NCBI GenBank assembly: GCA_900107185.1
Contig: FNPA01000002.1
Location: 212,069 to 276,068, forward strand
DNA: 64,000 bases
Source of the DNA: Ruminococcaceae bacterium YAD3003
GTDB lineage: Bacteria > Bacillota > Clostridia > Saccharofermentanales > Saccharofermentanaceae
Reading direction: 5' to 3'
Positions 53,554 to 62,599 of the stretch are shown here, in pieces. The notes under the pieces are model-generated. The model worked only from the letters and a program-made list of their open reading frames with translations, was not told where the DNA came from and searched no databases. Numbering within the stretch: position 1 is the stretch's first letter; every line of letters starts with the position of its first letter. A program made the position numbers and the translations under genes.

Positions 53554-55338
53554 GTGAACAAGAACAAAAACGCACATGCTGAACTTTCAAAACAGGTTCT
53601 TGATGTTTTATTATCACTTAACAGCGAACGGTATTTTAATCAGCGTTTATTGTCGGAAAATACGGGCTATTCTCTTGGCACAATAAATAAGTCCCTTAAA
53701 TTTTTAAATGAATATGGTTACATTGATGAAGACGTAAATTTAACTGCCAAGGCCAAGAATTTTATTAAGAAATGCAAGCCTCAAAGGGCGGTTATTTTGG
53801 CAGCCGGATTTGGAATGAGGATGGTTCCAATTAATACGTCGTTTCCTAAGGCTATGTTAGAAGTAAAAGGCGAAGTCCTAATTGAGCGACAAATACGTCA
53901 GTTAATTGAAGCAGGAATAAAAGATATTTCTGTTGTTGTCGGATTTATGAAGGAAAGCTTCGATTATCTAGTTGATAAATATGGTGTTAATATCATTTAT
54001 AATAATTGCTATTCGACCAAGAATAATATTTATTCTGTTAATATCGTTTCCGATAAGCTGAAGAATTGTTATATAGTCCCTTGTGATTTGTGGTGTGAGT
54101 TTAATCCATTCAACAAGTATGAATTATATAGCTGGTATATGGTTACTGATTCTGCTGATGAGAATTCGACTGTTCGTGTTAACAGAAAGAATGAACTCGT
54201 AAATCACAACGCTGATAGTAATGGTAACAGAATGATTGGTATATCGTATCTGTTAGCAGATGAAGCGAATATGCTATCTGAAAAATTAGCTGCTTTATTA
54301 TCAGATGGCCGTCATAATGAATCATTTTGGGAAGAAGCTCTTCTCAATTTGGATCGTATGTATGTCTATGCCCGGGTTGTTCCTGATGCTCAGGTTAAAG
54401 AAATTAATACATATGAGCAGTTAAGAGAGTTAGATTCAGATTCTGGTCACCTAAAGAATGATGCAATAGGTGTTATTACTAAAACATTTAAGTGTAAGCC
54501 GAATGATATCAAAGATATAACAGTAATGAAAAAAGGTATGACTAACAGGTCATTTATATTTACTGTTAATAACCAGAAATATATTATGCGTATTCCGGGG
54601 GAGGGTACAGACCAGCTTATTAACCGTGAGCAGGAAGCAGCAGTTTTCCGCGCAATCAGTAAATATGGTTTCTGTGATGATCCTATTTATATTAATCCGC
54701 AAAACGGATATAAGATTACGAAATATCTCGAAGGTGCCAGAACCTGTAACCCTGAAAATGAAGATGACTTAAAAAAGTGTATGGCACTATTAAAGTCTTT
54801 TCACGATTCGCGCATTAGAGTAAATCATTATTTTGATATTTTCGGACAGATAGATTTTTACGAATCGCTTTGGAATGGAAATCCTTCTGTTTTCCGTGAT
54901 TATGAGGAAACAAAGGCTAATGTCTTAAGTCTTATAAGTATTATAGATTCAATTGATAAAGACTATTGTCTTACACATATTGATGCTGTTCCTGATAATT
55001 TTCTTTTCTATAAACCGCTGGATTCTGAATGTGAATTATTGCAGTTAACTGATTGGGAATATTCAGGAATGCAAGATCCACATGTAGATATTGCTATGTT
55101 TTGTATTTATTGCCTGTTTGATAAGAACAAGTGTGATCATGTCATTGATGTATATTTTGACGGAAAGTGTGATGTCAAAACCAGAGGCAAGATTTATTGC
55201 TATATTGCATCATGTGGCCTGTTATGGTCTAACTGGTGTGAATACAAAAGGCAACTGGGTGTTGAATTCGGAGAATATATCATCCGTCAGTACAGATATG
55301 CAAAAGAGTTCTACAGATATGCTAAGGAGTTGTTATGA
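53554..55338 (+). CDS. winged-helix / LicC cytidylyltransferase / LicA choline kinase fusion
   Basis: A 594-residue three-domain protein. Residues 8-75 look like a winged helix (HAELSKQVLDVLLSLNSERYFNQRLLSENTGYSLGTINKSLKFLNEYGYI). Residues 78-300 are a nucleotidyltransferase (RAVILAAGFGMRMVPINTSFPKAMLEVKGEVLIERQI) like LicC, which makes CDP-choline. Residues 315-594 are a LicA-like kinase of the APH/ChoK fold (YIMRIPGEGTDQLINREQE, CLTHIDAVPDNFLF, LLQLTDWEYSG). Start GTG 53554 is set by AAGGAGG (53539-53545). It should phosphorylate and activate choline for surface decoration; the wHTH might regulate the locus (inference). Confidence 0.88.
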   Translation: MNKNKNAHAELSKQVLDVLLSLNSERYFNQRLLSENTGYSLGTINKSLKFLNEYGYIDEDVNLTAKAKNFIKKCKPQRAVILAAGFGMRMVPINTSFPKAMLEVKGEVLIERQIRQLIEAGIKDISVVVGFMKESFDYLVDKYGVNIIYNNCYSTKNNIYSVNIVSDKLKNCYIVPCDLWCEFNPFNKYELYSWYMVTDSADENSTVRVNRKNELVNHNADSNGNRMIGISYLLADEANMLSEKLAALLSDGRHNESFWEEALLNLDRMYVYARVVPDAQVKEINTYEQLRELDSDSGHLKNDAIGVITKTFKCKPNDIKDITVMKKGMTNRSFIFTVNNQKYIMRIPGEGTDQLINREQEAAVFRAISKYGFCDDPIYINPQNGYKITKYLEGARTCNPENEDDLKKCMALLKSFHDSRIRVNHYFDIFGQIDFYESLWNGNPSVFRDYEETKANVLSLISIIDSIDKDYCLTHIDAVPDNFLFYKPLDSECELLQLTDWEYSGMQDPHVDIAMFCIYCLFDKNKCDHVIDVYFDGKCDVKTRGKIYCYIASCGLLWSNWCEYKRQLGVEFGEYIIRQYRYAKEFYRYAKELL

Positions 55339-56060
55339 GTAAGCATACTGTTAAGCGTGCGATAATTATGGCGGCCGGAATTGGTAAGAGAATGCAGCCT
55401 CTTACATTTGACACCCCTAAGCCGCTCATTAAAGTTAATGGCATTCGAATGATTGAGACTATTCTTGATGCACTTATTGCTAATGGAATTGAAGATATTA
55501 ATGTAGTTACAGGATATCTGTCTGACAAATTTGAGGTGCTATTAAATATGTATTCGAAAATTAGATTTATTAATAATCCTTATTTTGATAGATATAACAA
55601 CATCTCATCTTTATATGTGGCACGAGAGTTACTGGATACAGATGTCATTATTTGTGATGCAGATCAGATTATTTATAACCAGGATATCCTTTCGCCTGTA
55701 TTTGATAAGTCAGGATATAATGCTACTGAAGTAAAGAGCCATACTGATGAATGGGTAATGACAGTTGAGAATGGATTTGTTACTTCATGTTCAAGGAATG
55801 GTGGCGATTCTGGTTGGCAACTCTATAGCGTATCCCGTTGGAGCAAAGAAGACGCCGCCAAACTTAAGTCTTTCCTCGAGTTGGAATTTGAGAAGAATAA
55901 CAGGTCTGATATCTATTGGGATGACATTCCGATGTTCCTGCATTTTGACAGTTTTAATCTTGGAATAAACGTAATGAGCAAAGATGACATATTGGAAATA
56001 GACAGTTTGGAAGAATTGAAGATGATTGATTCAAGTTATTTGAATATAGAAGGAGAGTAG
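55335..56060 (+). CDS. licC: LicC-like choline-phosphate cytidylyltransferase
   Basis: A 241-residue stand-alone nucleotidyltransferase: RAIIMAAGIGKRMQPLTFDTPKPLIKVNGIRMIETILDAL (nucleotide-binding loop), FINNPYFDRYNNISSLYVARELL and DVIICDADQIIY with the metal Asp. It overlaps the fusion gene's stop by 4 bp (ATGA). The presence of two LicC-like domains side by side suggests two amino-alcohol substrates or division of labour. Closest by pattern to pneumococcal-type LicC. Confidence 0.9.
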   Translation: MSKHTVKRAIIMAAGIGKRMQPLTFDTPKPLIKVNGIRMIETILDALIANGIEDINVVTGYLSDKFEVLLNMYSKIRFINNPYFDRYNNISSLYVARELLDTDVIICDADQIIYNQDILSPVFDKSGYNATEVKSHTDEWVMTVENGFVTSCSRNGGDSGWQLYSVSRWSKEDAAKLKSFLELEFEKNNRSDIYWDDIPMFLHFDSFNLGINVMSKDDILEIDSLEELKMIDSSYLNIEGE

Positions 56061-56062
56061 TT

Positions 56063-57616
56063 ATGGCAAAAGAGGTAACAAAAGAAGTAAGTAAACGTAA
56101 GTTGGATCCGTTTACAACAATTATCCCGCTTACATGTATTATCGCTTTGTGTTTGTACTTTGTGCTCGCACCTGATAATTCCACTTCGGCATTGGAAGTA
56201 ATCAGAAGCTTTCTGGGTGATAAATGCGGTGTATATTATCTTGTAATCGGTTTGGGATTTTTCCTCGTTTCAATTTGGATATCTTATTCAAAAATCGGTA
56301 AGATCGTAATTGGTAAACCTGGAGAGAAGCCTCAGTATGGCTTTTTCTCATGGGGTGCAATGGTATTCACCTGTGGTCTTGCATCAGATATTCTGTTCTA
56401 TTCTTTCTGCGAGTGGATATACTACTTTGAGGATGAACACGTTCAGTCTTTTGGCAATATAAATGAATGGGCTCCGACTTTCCCACTTTATCACTGGAGT
56501 CTTATCCCGTGGAGCTTTTATGCTGTCCTAGCTGCAGCGTTCGGATTTATGCTTCACGTTAGAGGCTGCCATAAGCAAAAGTATTCTGAGGCTTGCAGAC
56601 CTTTGCTCGGTAAGCGCACTGACGGTGTTTTGGGAAAGATTATCGATTTGTTAGCTGTAATTGCTCTTATCGCCGGAACTGCTACAACTTTCTCAATCGC
56701 TACGCCTTTGCTTTCTATGGTTCTTACTGATCTGTTCGGTATTGCAGGTTCAAAGTTCGTTTCAATTGGAATCCTGGTTGTTGTCTGTGGAATCTATACA
56801 TGCTCAGTAATGAATGGTTTTAAGGGCGTAAATATGCTCTCAAAAATCTGTATGATTTTGTTTGGAATAATTCTTTTATACGTATTCATTCTCGGTGGAG
56901 AAGCTCGTTTCTCTGTTGAAACTGGTGTTACTTCATTGGGTAATATGGTTCAAAACTTCATTGGTTTGTCCACATGGACTGATGCGACAAGAACCGAAGC
57001 AGGATTTGCCCAGAACTGGACAATATTCTATTGGGCTTACTGGATGGTATGGTGTGTAGCAGCTCCGTTCTTTATGGGTATGATCAGCCGCGGTAGAACC
57101 ATCAAACAAGTAATTATGGGTTCGTATGTATTCGGTACAGCAAGTACATTGATTTCATTTATTGTTCTTGGAAACTTTGGTCTAGGAATGAAAGTTCACG
57201 GCAGATTTGATGCTGTAGCCCAGTATCATGCTAATGGTGATGATTTGTATCAGACTATTATTGACATCATACATCAGTTGCCTCTTGCTCCTGTATTCCT
57301 TGTAGTGTTAGCTCTCGCAATGTTTGCGTTCTATGCAACTTCTTTCGACAGTATTACTATGGTTGCATCAAATTACAGTTATAAGAATATTGAAGGTGAT
57401 GAGACTGCAAGTAAGAAGATGAAATTATTCTGGGCGGTTCTCCTTATTATGCTTCCTATAGCATTAATCTTCTCAGAGGGAACAATGGCAAATCTCCAGA
57501 CTGTTTCAATTATTGCTGCTTTCCCAATTGGAATAGTCATGATTATCATTGTTGCAAGCTTTATTAAAGAAGCCAAGGGATATCTGGAAGCGCATAATAA
57601 TCCGGATAAATCGTAA
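56063..57616 (+). CDS. BCCT family transporter (choline/betaine uptake)
   Basis: A 517-residue, 12-helix sodium-coupled transporter. The BCCT signature region is visible in NWTIFYWAYWMVWCVAAPFFMGMISRGRTIKQVIMGSYVFGTASTLI, with the tryptophan/tyrosine-rich helix that binds trimethylammonium groups and the G-x-x-S-R-G-R-T motif. Start ATG 56063 follows GGAG closely after licC. In this setting it most likely imports choline for the kinase and cytidylyltransferases upstream, taking the place of LicB. Confidence 0.93.
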   Translation: MAKEVTKEVSKRKLDPFTTIIPLTCIIALCLYFVLAPDNSTSALEVIRSFLGDKCGVYYLVIGLGFFLVSIWISYSKIGKIVIGKPGEKPQYGFFSWGAMVFTCGLASDILFYSFCEWIYYFEDEHVQSFGNINEWAPTFPLYHWSLIPWSFYAVLAAAFGFMLHVRGCHKQKYSEACRPLLGKRTDGVLGKIIDLLAVIALIAGTATTFSIATPLLSMVLTDLFGIAGSKFVSIGILVVVCGIYTCSVMNGFKGVNMLSKICMILFGIILLYVFILGGEARFSVETGVTSLGNMVQNFIGLSTWTDATRTEAGFAQNWTIFYWAYWMVWCVAAPFFMGMISRGRTIKQVIMGSYVFGTASTLISFIVLGNFGLGMKVHGRFDAVAQYHANGDDLYQTIIDIIHQLPLAPVFLVVLALAMFAFYATSFDSITMVASNYSYKNIEGDETASKKMKLFWAVLLIMLPIALIFSEGTMANLQTVSIIAAFPIGIVMIIIVASFIKEAKGYLEAHNNPDKS

Positions 57617-57643
57617 ATTGCAACAGAAATTTAAGCAGAAAAA

Positions 57644-57676
57644 AAGAGGTTGTCATTTGACAACCTCTTCGTTTTA
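57644..57676. terminator. bidirectional terminator between the BCCT and zinc-ribbon genes
   Basis: AAGAGGTTGTC pairs perfectly with GACAACCTCTT around ATTT. T-runs follow on both strands, stronger on the minus strand. Confidence 0.88.
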
Positions 57677-57690
57677 GATAGTTTGAATTA

Positions 57691-58335
57691 TCAGTTCATT
57701 TCTGCGATAACGCCGAGAACTGCTGCCAAAATATAAATGGCAATATAAGCAGTAACTACGCATCCGGCGATGAGACCACCGAGAGATAAGTACTTACCAA
57801 CCTTAGCCTTACCATAGAGCTGACCGCATTCTTCTGTGAACTTCTTAGCCTTTGAAAGACCGATTGCTCCGCAGATGATTCCTGCAGCACCAAACCATAC
57901 TGTGATTGCTGTAGCTACAGCAATGATACCCATAACCAAGATGTTTGTAGCGAGGCTGGAATCACCAGGGTTAGCAGGCATAACAGGCGTAACGCCCATA
58001 GGTGCCTGAGCATAAACAGGCTGAACAGGAGCTGCCATAGGCGGAACAGGTGCAACCGGAGCCGGTGCAGGAGCAGGTGCCGGTGCGGGCTCATAAGGTG
58101 TAGCAATCGGAACAGCTGCAGCTACAGGAACAGCCTCAACGGGAGCTGCCTCTACAGGTGTTGCAGCAACGGGAGCAGCCTCAACAGGTGCTGCAGCAAC
58201 GGGAGCTGCTTCAACGGGAGCAGCAACAGGTGCAGGTTCAGCAACAGGCTGAGCTACTGACTCAACTTTTGATCCGCAGTTAGGGCAGAAAGCATTACCG
58301 TCTTCGAACTGTGATCCGCAATTAGTACAAAACAT
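57691..58335 (-). CDS. zinc-ribbon membrane protein with Ala/Pro/Val repeats
   Basis: A 214-residue protein. Residues 1-22 are a zinc ribbon (Cys3, Cys6, Cys17, Cys20: CTNCG and CPNCG). Residues 30-125 are low-complexity, with tandem APVEAAPVA-type units and an APAPAP tract. Two membrane helices follow (about 128-155 and 183-210), with a GAIGLSKAKKF loop between them, as in DUF4190-type proteins. No enzymatic role is evident; a scaffold or sensor of the envelope is possible. TGGAGG precedes the ATG. Confidence 0.85.
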   Translation of the reverse strand: MFCTNCGSQFEDGNAFCPNCGSKVESVAQPVAEPAPVAAPVEAAPVAAAPVEAAPVAATPVEAAPVEAVPVAAAVPIATPYEPAPAPAPAPAPVAPVPPMAAPVQPVYAQAPMGVTPVMPANPGDSSLATNILVMGIIAVATAITVWFGAAGIICGAIGLSKAKKFTEECGQLYGKAKVGKYLSLGGLIAGCVVTAYIAIYILAAVLGVIAEMN

Positions 58336-58366
58336 TTATCTATCCTCCATATATCAAGATAGAGAG

Positions 58367-58395
58367 ATAATATCATTATTAGAATTTCTTAGCAA
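58367..58395 (-). promoter_or_regulatory. promoter of the zinc-ribbon gene
   Basis: On the minus strand TTGCTA, 17 bp, TATTAT (forward positions 58390-58395 and 58367-58372), 31 bp upstream of the start codon. Confidence 0.5.
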
Positions 58396-58469
58396 ATAAA
58401 TATAATATTAGTATTGTGATATTATTAGTTTGTTCGTTTGAAACGGGCAATTTATTATTTGGGATTAAT

Positions 58470-59210
58470 ATGAAATTAGCGATTTTATCTGACATTCATG
58501 GCAACTGTTCTGCTCTGGAAAGCGTTTTAAGTGATATTAAGGCGGTTAAACCTGATGCAATTGCGCTGTTGGGCGACCTTATTGATTATGGAATGCGTTC
58601 AAATGAAGCAATCGAAATGGTCAAGTCAATTGATATCCCTTTGGTTTGTAATATCTGGGGCAATCACGAACAGGCAATAATCGATGAAGATTATCAGAGA
58701 TTCTCATCTGAGCGTGGAGTTATATCTGCCAAGAATACAAAGAAACATTTAAATGAGGAGTCTATTTCATATCTGACTTCAGCAATGGACAGATCTGGCA
58801 GAGCTGAATTCGAGTTTGACGGTAAGAAGTTTCTAGCTGTTCACGGCAGTCTTACTGATCCTTATTGGAAGGCAATTTTCCCGGATAAAGGTAATGGTTC
58901 AGACGGTGCTTTCGAAGGGTATGAAGGATTTGATTATGTGTTATCAGGACACAGTCATTATGCTCATGCATTCGATTATTTCTATAAGGTCGATAATCCG
59001 GAATACCGCAATAAGAAAAAAGTTGTGTTTATTAACCCCGGCAGCGTAGGACAGCCCAGGAACCATAATCCTCAGGCTCAGTATGCTTTACTCGACACCT
59101 GTAAGGGAATCAGCCTGGTTTCTGTTTCTTACGATATTGAATTTGAGCAGAGTTTATTCACTGATGAAGTGGATTCATTTTATAGAGAAAGATTAACAAA
59201 TGGAGTTTGA
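58470..59210 (+). CDS. metallophosphoesterase (YfcE-like)
   Basis: A 246-residue calcineurin-like phosphoesterase. Metal-binding motifs occur in order: LAILSDIHGNCSALE (D-x-H), ALLGDLIDYG (GD), NIWGNHEQ (GNHE), AVHGSL and LSGHSHYAH (GHxH), with the late VFINPGSVGQPR typical of the YfcE/MJ0936 group. It hydrolyses phosphodiesters or phosphomonoesters; substrate unknown. ATG 58470 is preferred over the upstream TTG-type extension because the family begins at this MKLAILSDIHGN. It is 3 bp upstream of the SDR gene and probably co-transcribed with it. Confidence 0.88.
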   Translation: MKLAILSDIHGNCSALESVLSDIKAVKPDAIALLGDLIDYGMRSNEAIEMVKSIDIPLVCNIWGNHEQAIIDEDYQRFSSERGVISAKNTKKHLNEESISYLTSAMDRSGRAEFEFDGKKFLAVHGSLTDPYWKAIFPDKGNGSDGAFEGYEGFDYVLSGHSHYAHAFDYFYKVDNPEYRNKKKVVFINPGSVGQPRNHNPQAQYALLDTCKGISLVSVSYDIEFEQSLFTDEVDSFYRERLTNGV

Positions 59211-59213
59211 TGT

Positions 59214-60209
59214 ATGAATAATCTTTATGTAATCAGCGGTGTAACCGGTATGACTGGTAATGAGTTGGTAAGGCAGATCCTTAATGGCAACAAGGGCAGC
59301 GTAATTGGTTTTGATAATTTCTTCTGTTCATCAATTGATACTGTAGAAGATGTTATTGACGATGACAGATTCGAATTCTTCCAGTATGACATCAATAACA
59401 GCGCACAGATGGCTGAGATCCAGTATAAAGTAGCCAAGATGAAGAAAGATTTTGATAAAGTCTTCTACATCAACTGCGCAGCTGTAGTACATACAGAATA
59501 TTTCTATCATGTCTATTCAACATTTGATACTAATCTCCTCGGAATGAAGTCATTCCTCGAGCAGGCGATTGCTGTCGGAGCAGATGCATATATCAACTGC
59601 TCAACATCCGAAGTGTATTCAATGCAGTCTTTTAAGGAAGGCGGAGTAAAGGAAACAGATTATCTCCTTATGTCTGATGCCGAGCACAGCCAGAGAACAT
59701 CTTATGCATGTGGCAAGCTCTTAACCGAGTTCTTCATGAAGGATGCTGTAGATACTGGTAAGATCCGTGGCGCATCTTTGAGATTTGCTAATGTTTACAG
59801 TAAGAATGAGAGATTTGCAAAGCACATTCTCCCTCATATTGTTAACAGCCTTCTTAATGACGGTAAGGTTGTTTTGCTTGAGAATTCGAAGGTTAACAAG
59901 AGAACATTCCTTCATAACATCGACAGCTGCGCTGCAGTACTTCATTTGTTGGAGCATCCTGATGCATTGGATGGCAGCGTATATAATGTAGCGACTGAAG
60001 AAGAAATCTCAATTCTGGATCTAGTAAAGCTCATTGGTGATAAGTTGGGAATTAAAGATCCGGAGATTACTTTCGAGGGTTACAGAGAGTCTGATCCTGT
60101 AAGACGTGTCTTAAGCACAGAGAAGCTCAGAACCAGAACAGGTTGGGCCCCGAAGATCACGTTATCTGAAGGTATCGACATGATCGTCGATTTTAGGAAG
60201 AATTCATGA
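59214..60209 (+). CDS. NAD-dependent epimerase/dehydratase (extended SDR)
   Basis: A 331-residue sugar-nucleotide-type SDR. YVISGVTGMTGNELVRQIL is the glycine-rich NAD site (G-x-x-G-x-x-G), FYINCAAVVHTEYFYHVYSTFDTNLLG the middle strand, NCSTSEVYSM with catalytic Ser, and SYACGKLLTEFF with YxxxK. The C-terminus has the usual VYNVATEEEISILDLVKLIGDKLG and FEGYRESDPVRRVLSTEKLRTRTGWAPK. It is not a canonical RfbB: the N-terminal and active-site contexts differ. Substrate unknown. It overlaps the next gene by 4 bp. Confidence 0.9.
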   Translation: MNNLYVISGVTGMTGNELVRQILNGNKGSVIGFDNFFCSSIDTVEDVIDDDRFEFFQYDINNSAQMAEIQYKVAKMKKDFDKVFYINCAAVVHTEYFYHVYSTFDTNLLGMKSFLEQAIAVGADAYINCSTSEVYSMQSFKEGGVKETDYLLMSDAEHSQRTSYACGKLLTEFFMKDAVDTGKIRGASLRFANVYSKNERFAKHILPHIVNSLLNDGKVVLLENSKVNKRTFLHNIDSCAAVLHLLEHPDALDGSVYNVATEEEISILDLVKLIGDKLGIKDPEITFEGYRESDPVRRVLSTEKLRTRTGWAPKITLSEGIDMIVDFRKNS

Positions 60210-60973
60210 GAGTATTTCTTACCACAGTAGCAGGTTCTGCAACGAGGTTCTCCGAGAGTGTCGGGAAGCCTACGGTTAAGTGCATTTATAACAGGGAAGA
60301 CCCCAACAAGACACTTCTGAATCACATGCTGACACAGGCCAAAGATTATGATGTGTTCGTTGTTGTTGGCGGATTCCGTATTAGTGACCTGGAAGACTAC
60401 ATTAATAACGTTTTGTCCGAAGAATTCAGGAACAAAATACTGCTCGTAAATAATGAACAGTATGCTGAATATGGATCAGGATGGAGCCTTTATCTAGGCG
60501 TTAAGGCTGTGTTCGATAAATACGGTACGTCTTTTTCTGAACTGCTGTTTGCAGAAGGCGATCTGTTCGTAGATGACTCGAGTTTTGATGCTGTTGCAGG
60601 TTCTCTTTCGAGCGTAATTACGATTAATAGCGAACCTATTAGAGCGAAGAAGGCTGTCGCCCTCTATTATGATCTGAATGAAGTACCGCATTATATCTAT
60701 GATACTTCACATGGCCAGTTGTCGATAAATGAGCCTTTTACGGCTGTTTATAACTCCGGTCAAATTTGGAAGTTCACTGATATTGAGCTCCTTAACAAGT
60801 TAATGAATGAGATGGATGTTAAGTGTCACGAAGGCACAAATCTGGTTCTCATTAATGAGTATTTCCAGAGCCTTGCCAAGAGTGGCAAGAATATTGATGT
60901 TATACCGATGAATACATGGATCAACTGCAATACGATCAATGATTTCGTGATTGCAGGACTGTATGGAAGGTAA
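60206..60973 (+). CDS. nucleotidyltransferase-like GT-A protein
   Basis: A 255-residue protein with a variant nucleotidyltransferase loop, TTVAGSATRFSESVGKPTVKCIYNRED, where the usual G-x-G-T-R is S-A-T-R and KP is kept. FVVVGGFRISDLEDYI, YGSGWSLYLGVKAV and LLFAEGDLFVDD (metal Asp position) follow the nucleotidyltransferase plan. It could activate a sugar phosphate or alcohol phosphate for the neighbouring SDR, or be a diverged member without this activity. The start overlaps the SDR stop codon. Confidence 0.75.
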   Translation: MRVFLTTVAGSATRFSESVGKPTVKCIYNREDPNKTLLNHMLTQAKDYDVFVVVGGFRISDLEDYINNVLSEEFRNKILLVNNEQYAEYGSGWSLYLGVKAVFDKYGTSFSELLFAEGDLFVDDSSFDAVAGSLSSVITINSEPIRAKKAVALYYDLNEVPHYIYDTSHGQLSINEPFTAVYNSGQIWKFTDIELLNKLMNEMDVKCHEGTNLVLINEYFQSLAKSGKNIDVIPMNTWINCNTINDFVIAGLYGR

Positions 60974-60977
60974 GATT

Positions 60978-62165
60978 ATGATTAACGATAAGTTGAAACT
61001 GATTAAACAGCATGATAGAGAAGGCAAGATCAAGTTGATGATCATAGGCCTCGGCAGTGTTGGTAATTATCTTTTGGAATACCTGTTGTCCACTGGTGAT
61101 GAGAAACTAGAGATAATTGTTGCAGGAAGAAATGCAGAAAAGATGCAGTGCGATGTTAATATCGCACGTGTTGCAGCGCTCATCAGACGTCAGAACAGAT
61201 CTAATGTTATTGTTGAGGGCGGAGTTGATCTCGAAGCTGTTGATTCCATCGCAGCAGCTATTTCCAAGTATCAGCCTGACTTTATCGTAAATACGAGCCG
61301 TGTATATTCAGGACTCAAGTATGGTTCGATCTCATGGAAAAATGTCCGTGCCTATGGTATCTGGACACCTCTGTCGATCAAATATATCCGTAACATTATG
61401 CTCGCTTATGAGAAGGCTGATGGTAAGGGTGTTGTGATCAACACATCTTATTCTGATGGTACTATCCCGTGGCTCAAGAGTGCGGGTAAGGCTTATCCGG
61501 ATTTCGGTTCTGGAAATTTCAACCACTTGTTGCCCAGAATCAAGTTTGCGGTTGCTAATGAGAAGGGAATAGCAGATTTCTGGAATATTGATGTTGATAT
61601 CGCAACTGCGCATTTCCATGATGTAGTTATCAGCAAAGAGGGCCAGAATGAAGGCGTTGAGCAGCTTCTCCGCATTTCTTATAAGGGTGAGGTCCTCGAT
61701 ATCGATCAGGATTATATCCTCAAGAAGGCTGTTATCTCAATGCCAACGGATTCAAAGCGTAACATGATGAATGCTTCATCTAACTTTGACATTATTAACT
61801 GCATTCTTACTGCAATCCGTGAGAATAAGAAGATGAAGTTCTTCTCGCCGGGTGTATTCGGTAATATCGGCGGTTTCCCTGTGATTGTTGATGGCAGTGG
61901 AGATGAGCCTTCATGCTATATCGATGAGAGCGTCTTTGCCATGGATGACATGATCGCTAAGAACAGAGCATCTTTGGCTCTGGACGGAGTAGAGGACATT
62001 AAGGACGGAAGTCTCATTTATACTGATGCCCTTATTTCAAAGGCTGAGAAGGCTTTTGGAGTTACTCTGCCGAAGACGGTTCCTTTCGATAAGATCGATG
62101 AAACAGCAGGATTCATTATTGATAACATAATCAATCCGGAGCTGGAAAAGGGATTAAATAAGTAA
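60978..62165 (+). CDS. Rossmann-fold dehydrogenase-like protein of unknown function
   Basis: A 395-residue protein beginning with IKLMIIGLGSVGNYLLEYLLSTGDEKLEIIVAGRNAEKMQ, an NAD(P)-binding fold like that of saccharopine-dehydrogenase or homospermidine-synthase-type proteins. PDFIVNTSRVYSGLKYGSISW and FGSGNFNHLLPRIKFAVANEKG are distinctive stretches that I do not recognise. GGAAGG (60965-60970) sets ATG 60978. As the last gene of an operon with a phosphoesterase, an SDR and a nucleotidyltransferase it probably reduces or oxidises an intermediate of the same pathway; the pathway is unknown. Confidence 0.7.
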   Translation: MINDKLKLIKQHDREGKIKLMIIGLGSVGNYLLEYLLSTGDEKLEIIVAGRNAEKMQCDVNIARVAALIRRQNRSNVIVEGGVDLEAVDSIAAAISKYQPDFIVNTSRVYSGLKYGSISWKNVRAYGIWTPLSIKYIRNIMLAYEKADGKGVVINTSYSDGTIPWLKSAGKAYPDFGSGNFNHLLPRIKFAVANEKGIADFWNIDVDIATAHFHDVVISKEGQNEGVEQLLRISYKGEVLDIDQDYILKKAVISMPTDSKRNMMNASSNFDIINCILTAIRENKKMKFFSPGVFGNIGGFPVIVDGSGDEPSCYIDESVFAMDDMIAKNRASLALDGVEDIKDGSLIYTDALISKAEKAFGVTLPKTVPFDKIDETAGFIIDNIINPELEKGLNK

Positions 62166-62169
62166 GATT

Positions 62170-62586
62170 TCAGCTGACATTCAGTTTTTCTTTCAGAGCT
62201 TCCTGCAACACCTTCGAGAAGTTTATATTCTCTTTGACTGCAGCATCGTTTAGCCATTCGGGAATAGACAAAGTTTTCTTTACTGACTTGGTTCCGAATT
62301 TTCTTCTGTATTTTGTTGTATCGCACTTTATATAGGTGACGAACTCGTTTTTTGCTATTTTGATTTTTGTTATCGGTGAAGCAATGGGAGCGGATTTTTC
62401 CTGCTCTTCAAAATCTGAGTAAATAGTTAAGGCAAGAGCATCTTCAGCCATCAGCATGCCGTCTTCAATATTATCTCCACATGTTAGGCAGTTAGAAAAA
62501 TCAGGAAATCTAATGGAATACTTGCCTTTAGTTTCCTTCGTAAACACAGCCGGATATACATAAATAGGTGATGGTTTCTTATTCAT
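62170..62586 (-). CDS. hicB: HicB family antitoxin, apparently orphaned
   Basis: A 138-residue protein. Residues 8-65 are the HicB partial RNase H-like fold (YVYPAVFTKETKGKYSIRFPDFSNCLTCGDNIEDGMLMAEDALALTIYSDFE), and residues 95-138 form a DNA-binding tail (KKTLSIPEWLNDAAVKENINFSKVLQEALKEKL) of ribbon-helix-helix type. HicB normally neutralises the mRNA-cleaving toxin HicA, encoded just upstream. Here only the last 22 codons of hicA remain, so this gene is probably a surviving repressor. AAAGGA precedes its ATG. Convergent with the operon on the plus strand, 4 bp from it. Confidence 0.9.
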   Translation of the reverse strand: MNKKPSPIYVYPAVFTKETKGKYSIRFPDFSNCLTCGDNIEDGMLMAEDALALTIYSDFEEQEKSAPIASPITKIKIAKNEFVTYIKCDTTKYRRKFGTKSVKKTLSIPEWLNDAAVKENINFSKVLQEALKEKLNVS

Positions 62587-62599
62587 AGATGGATCCTTT

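Noticed and set aside
57915..58106. Alternative frames in the Ala/Pro repeat region of the zinc-ribbon gene
   Set aside because: Low-complexity codon repeats open other frames by chance; only the zinc-ribbon frame has a ribosome site and domains.
59214..60209. SDR gene as the missing rfbB
   Set aside because: Motif context differs from dTDP-glucose dehydratases and it sits 22 kb away in another operon.
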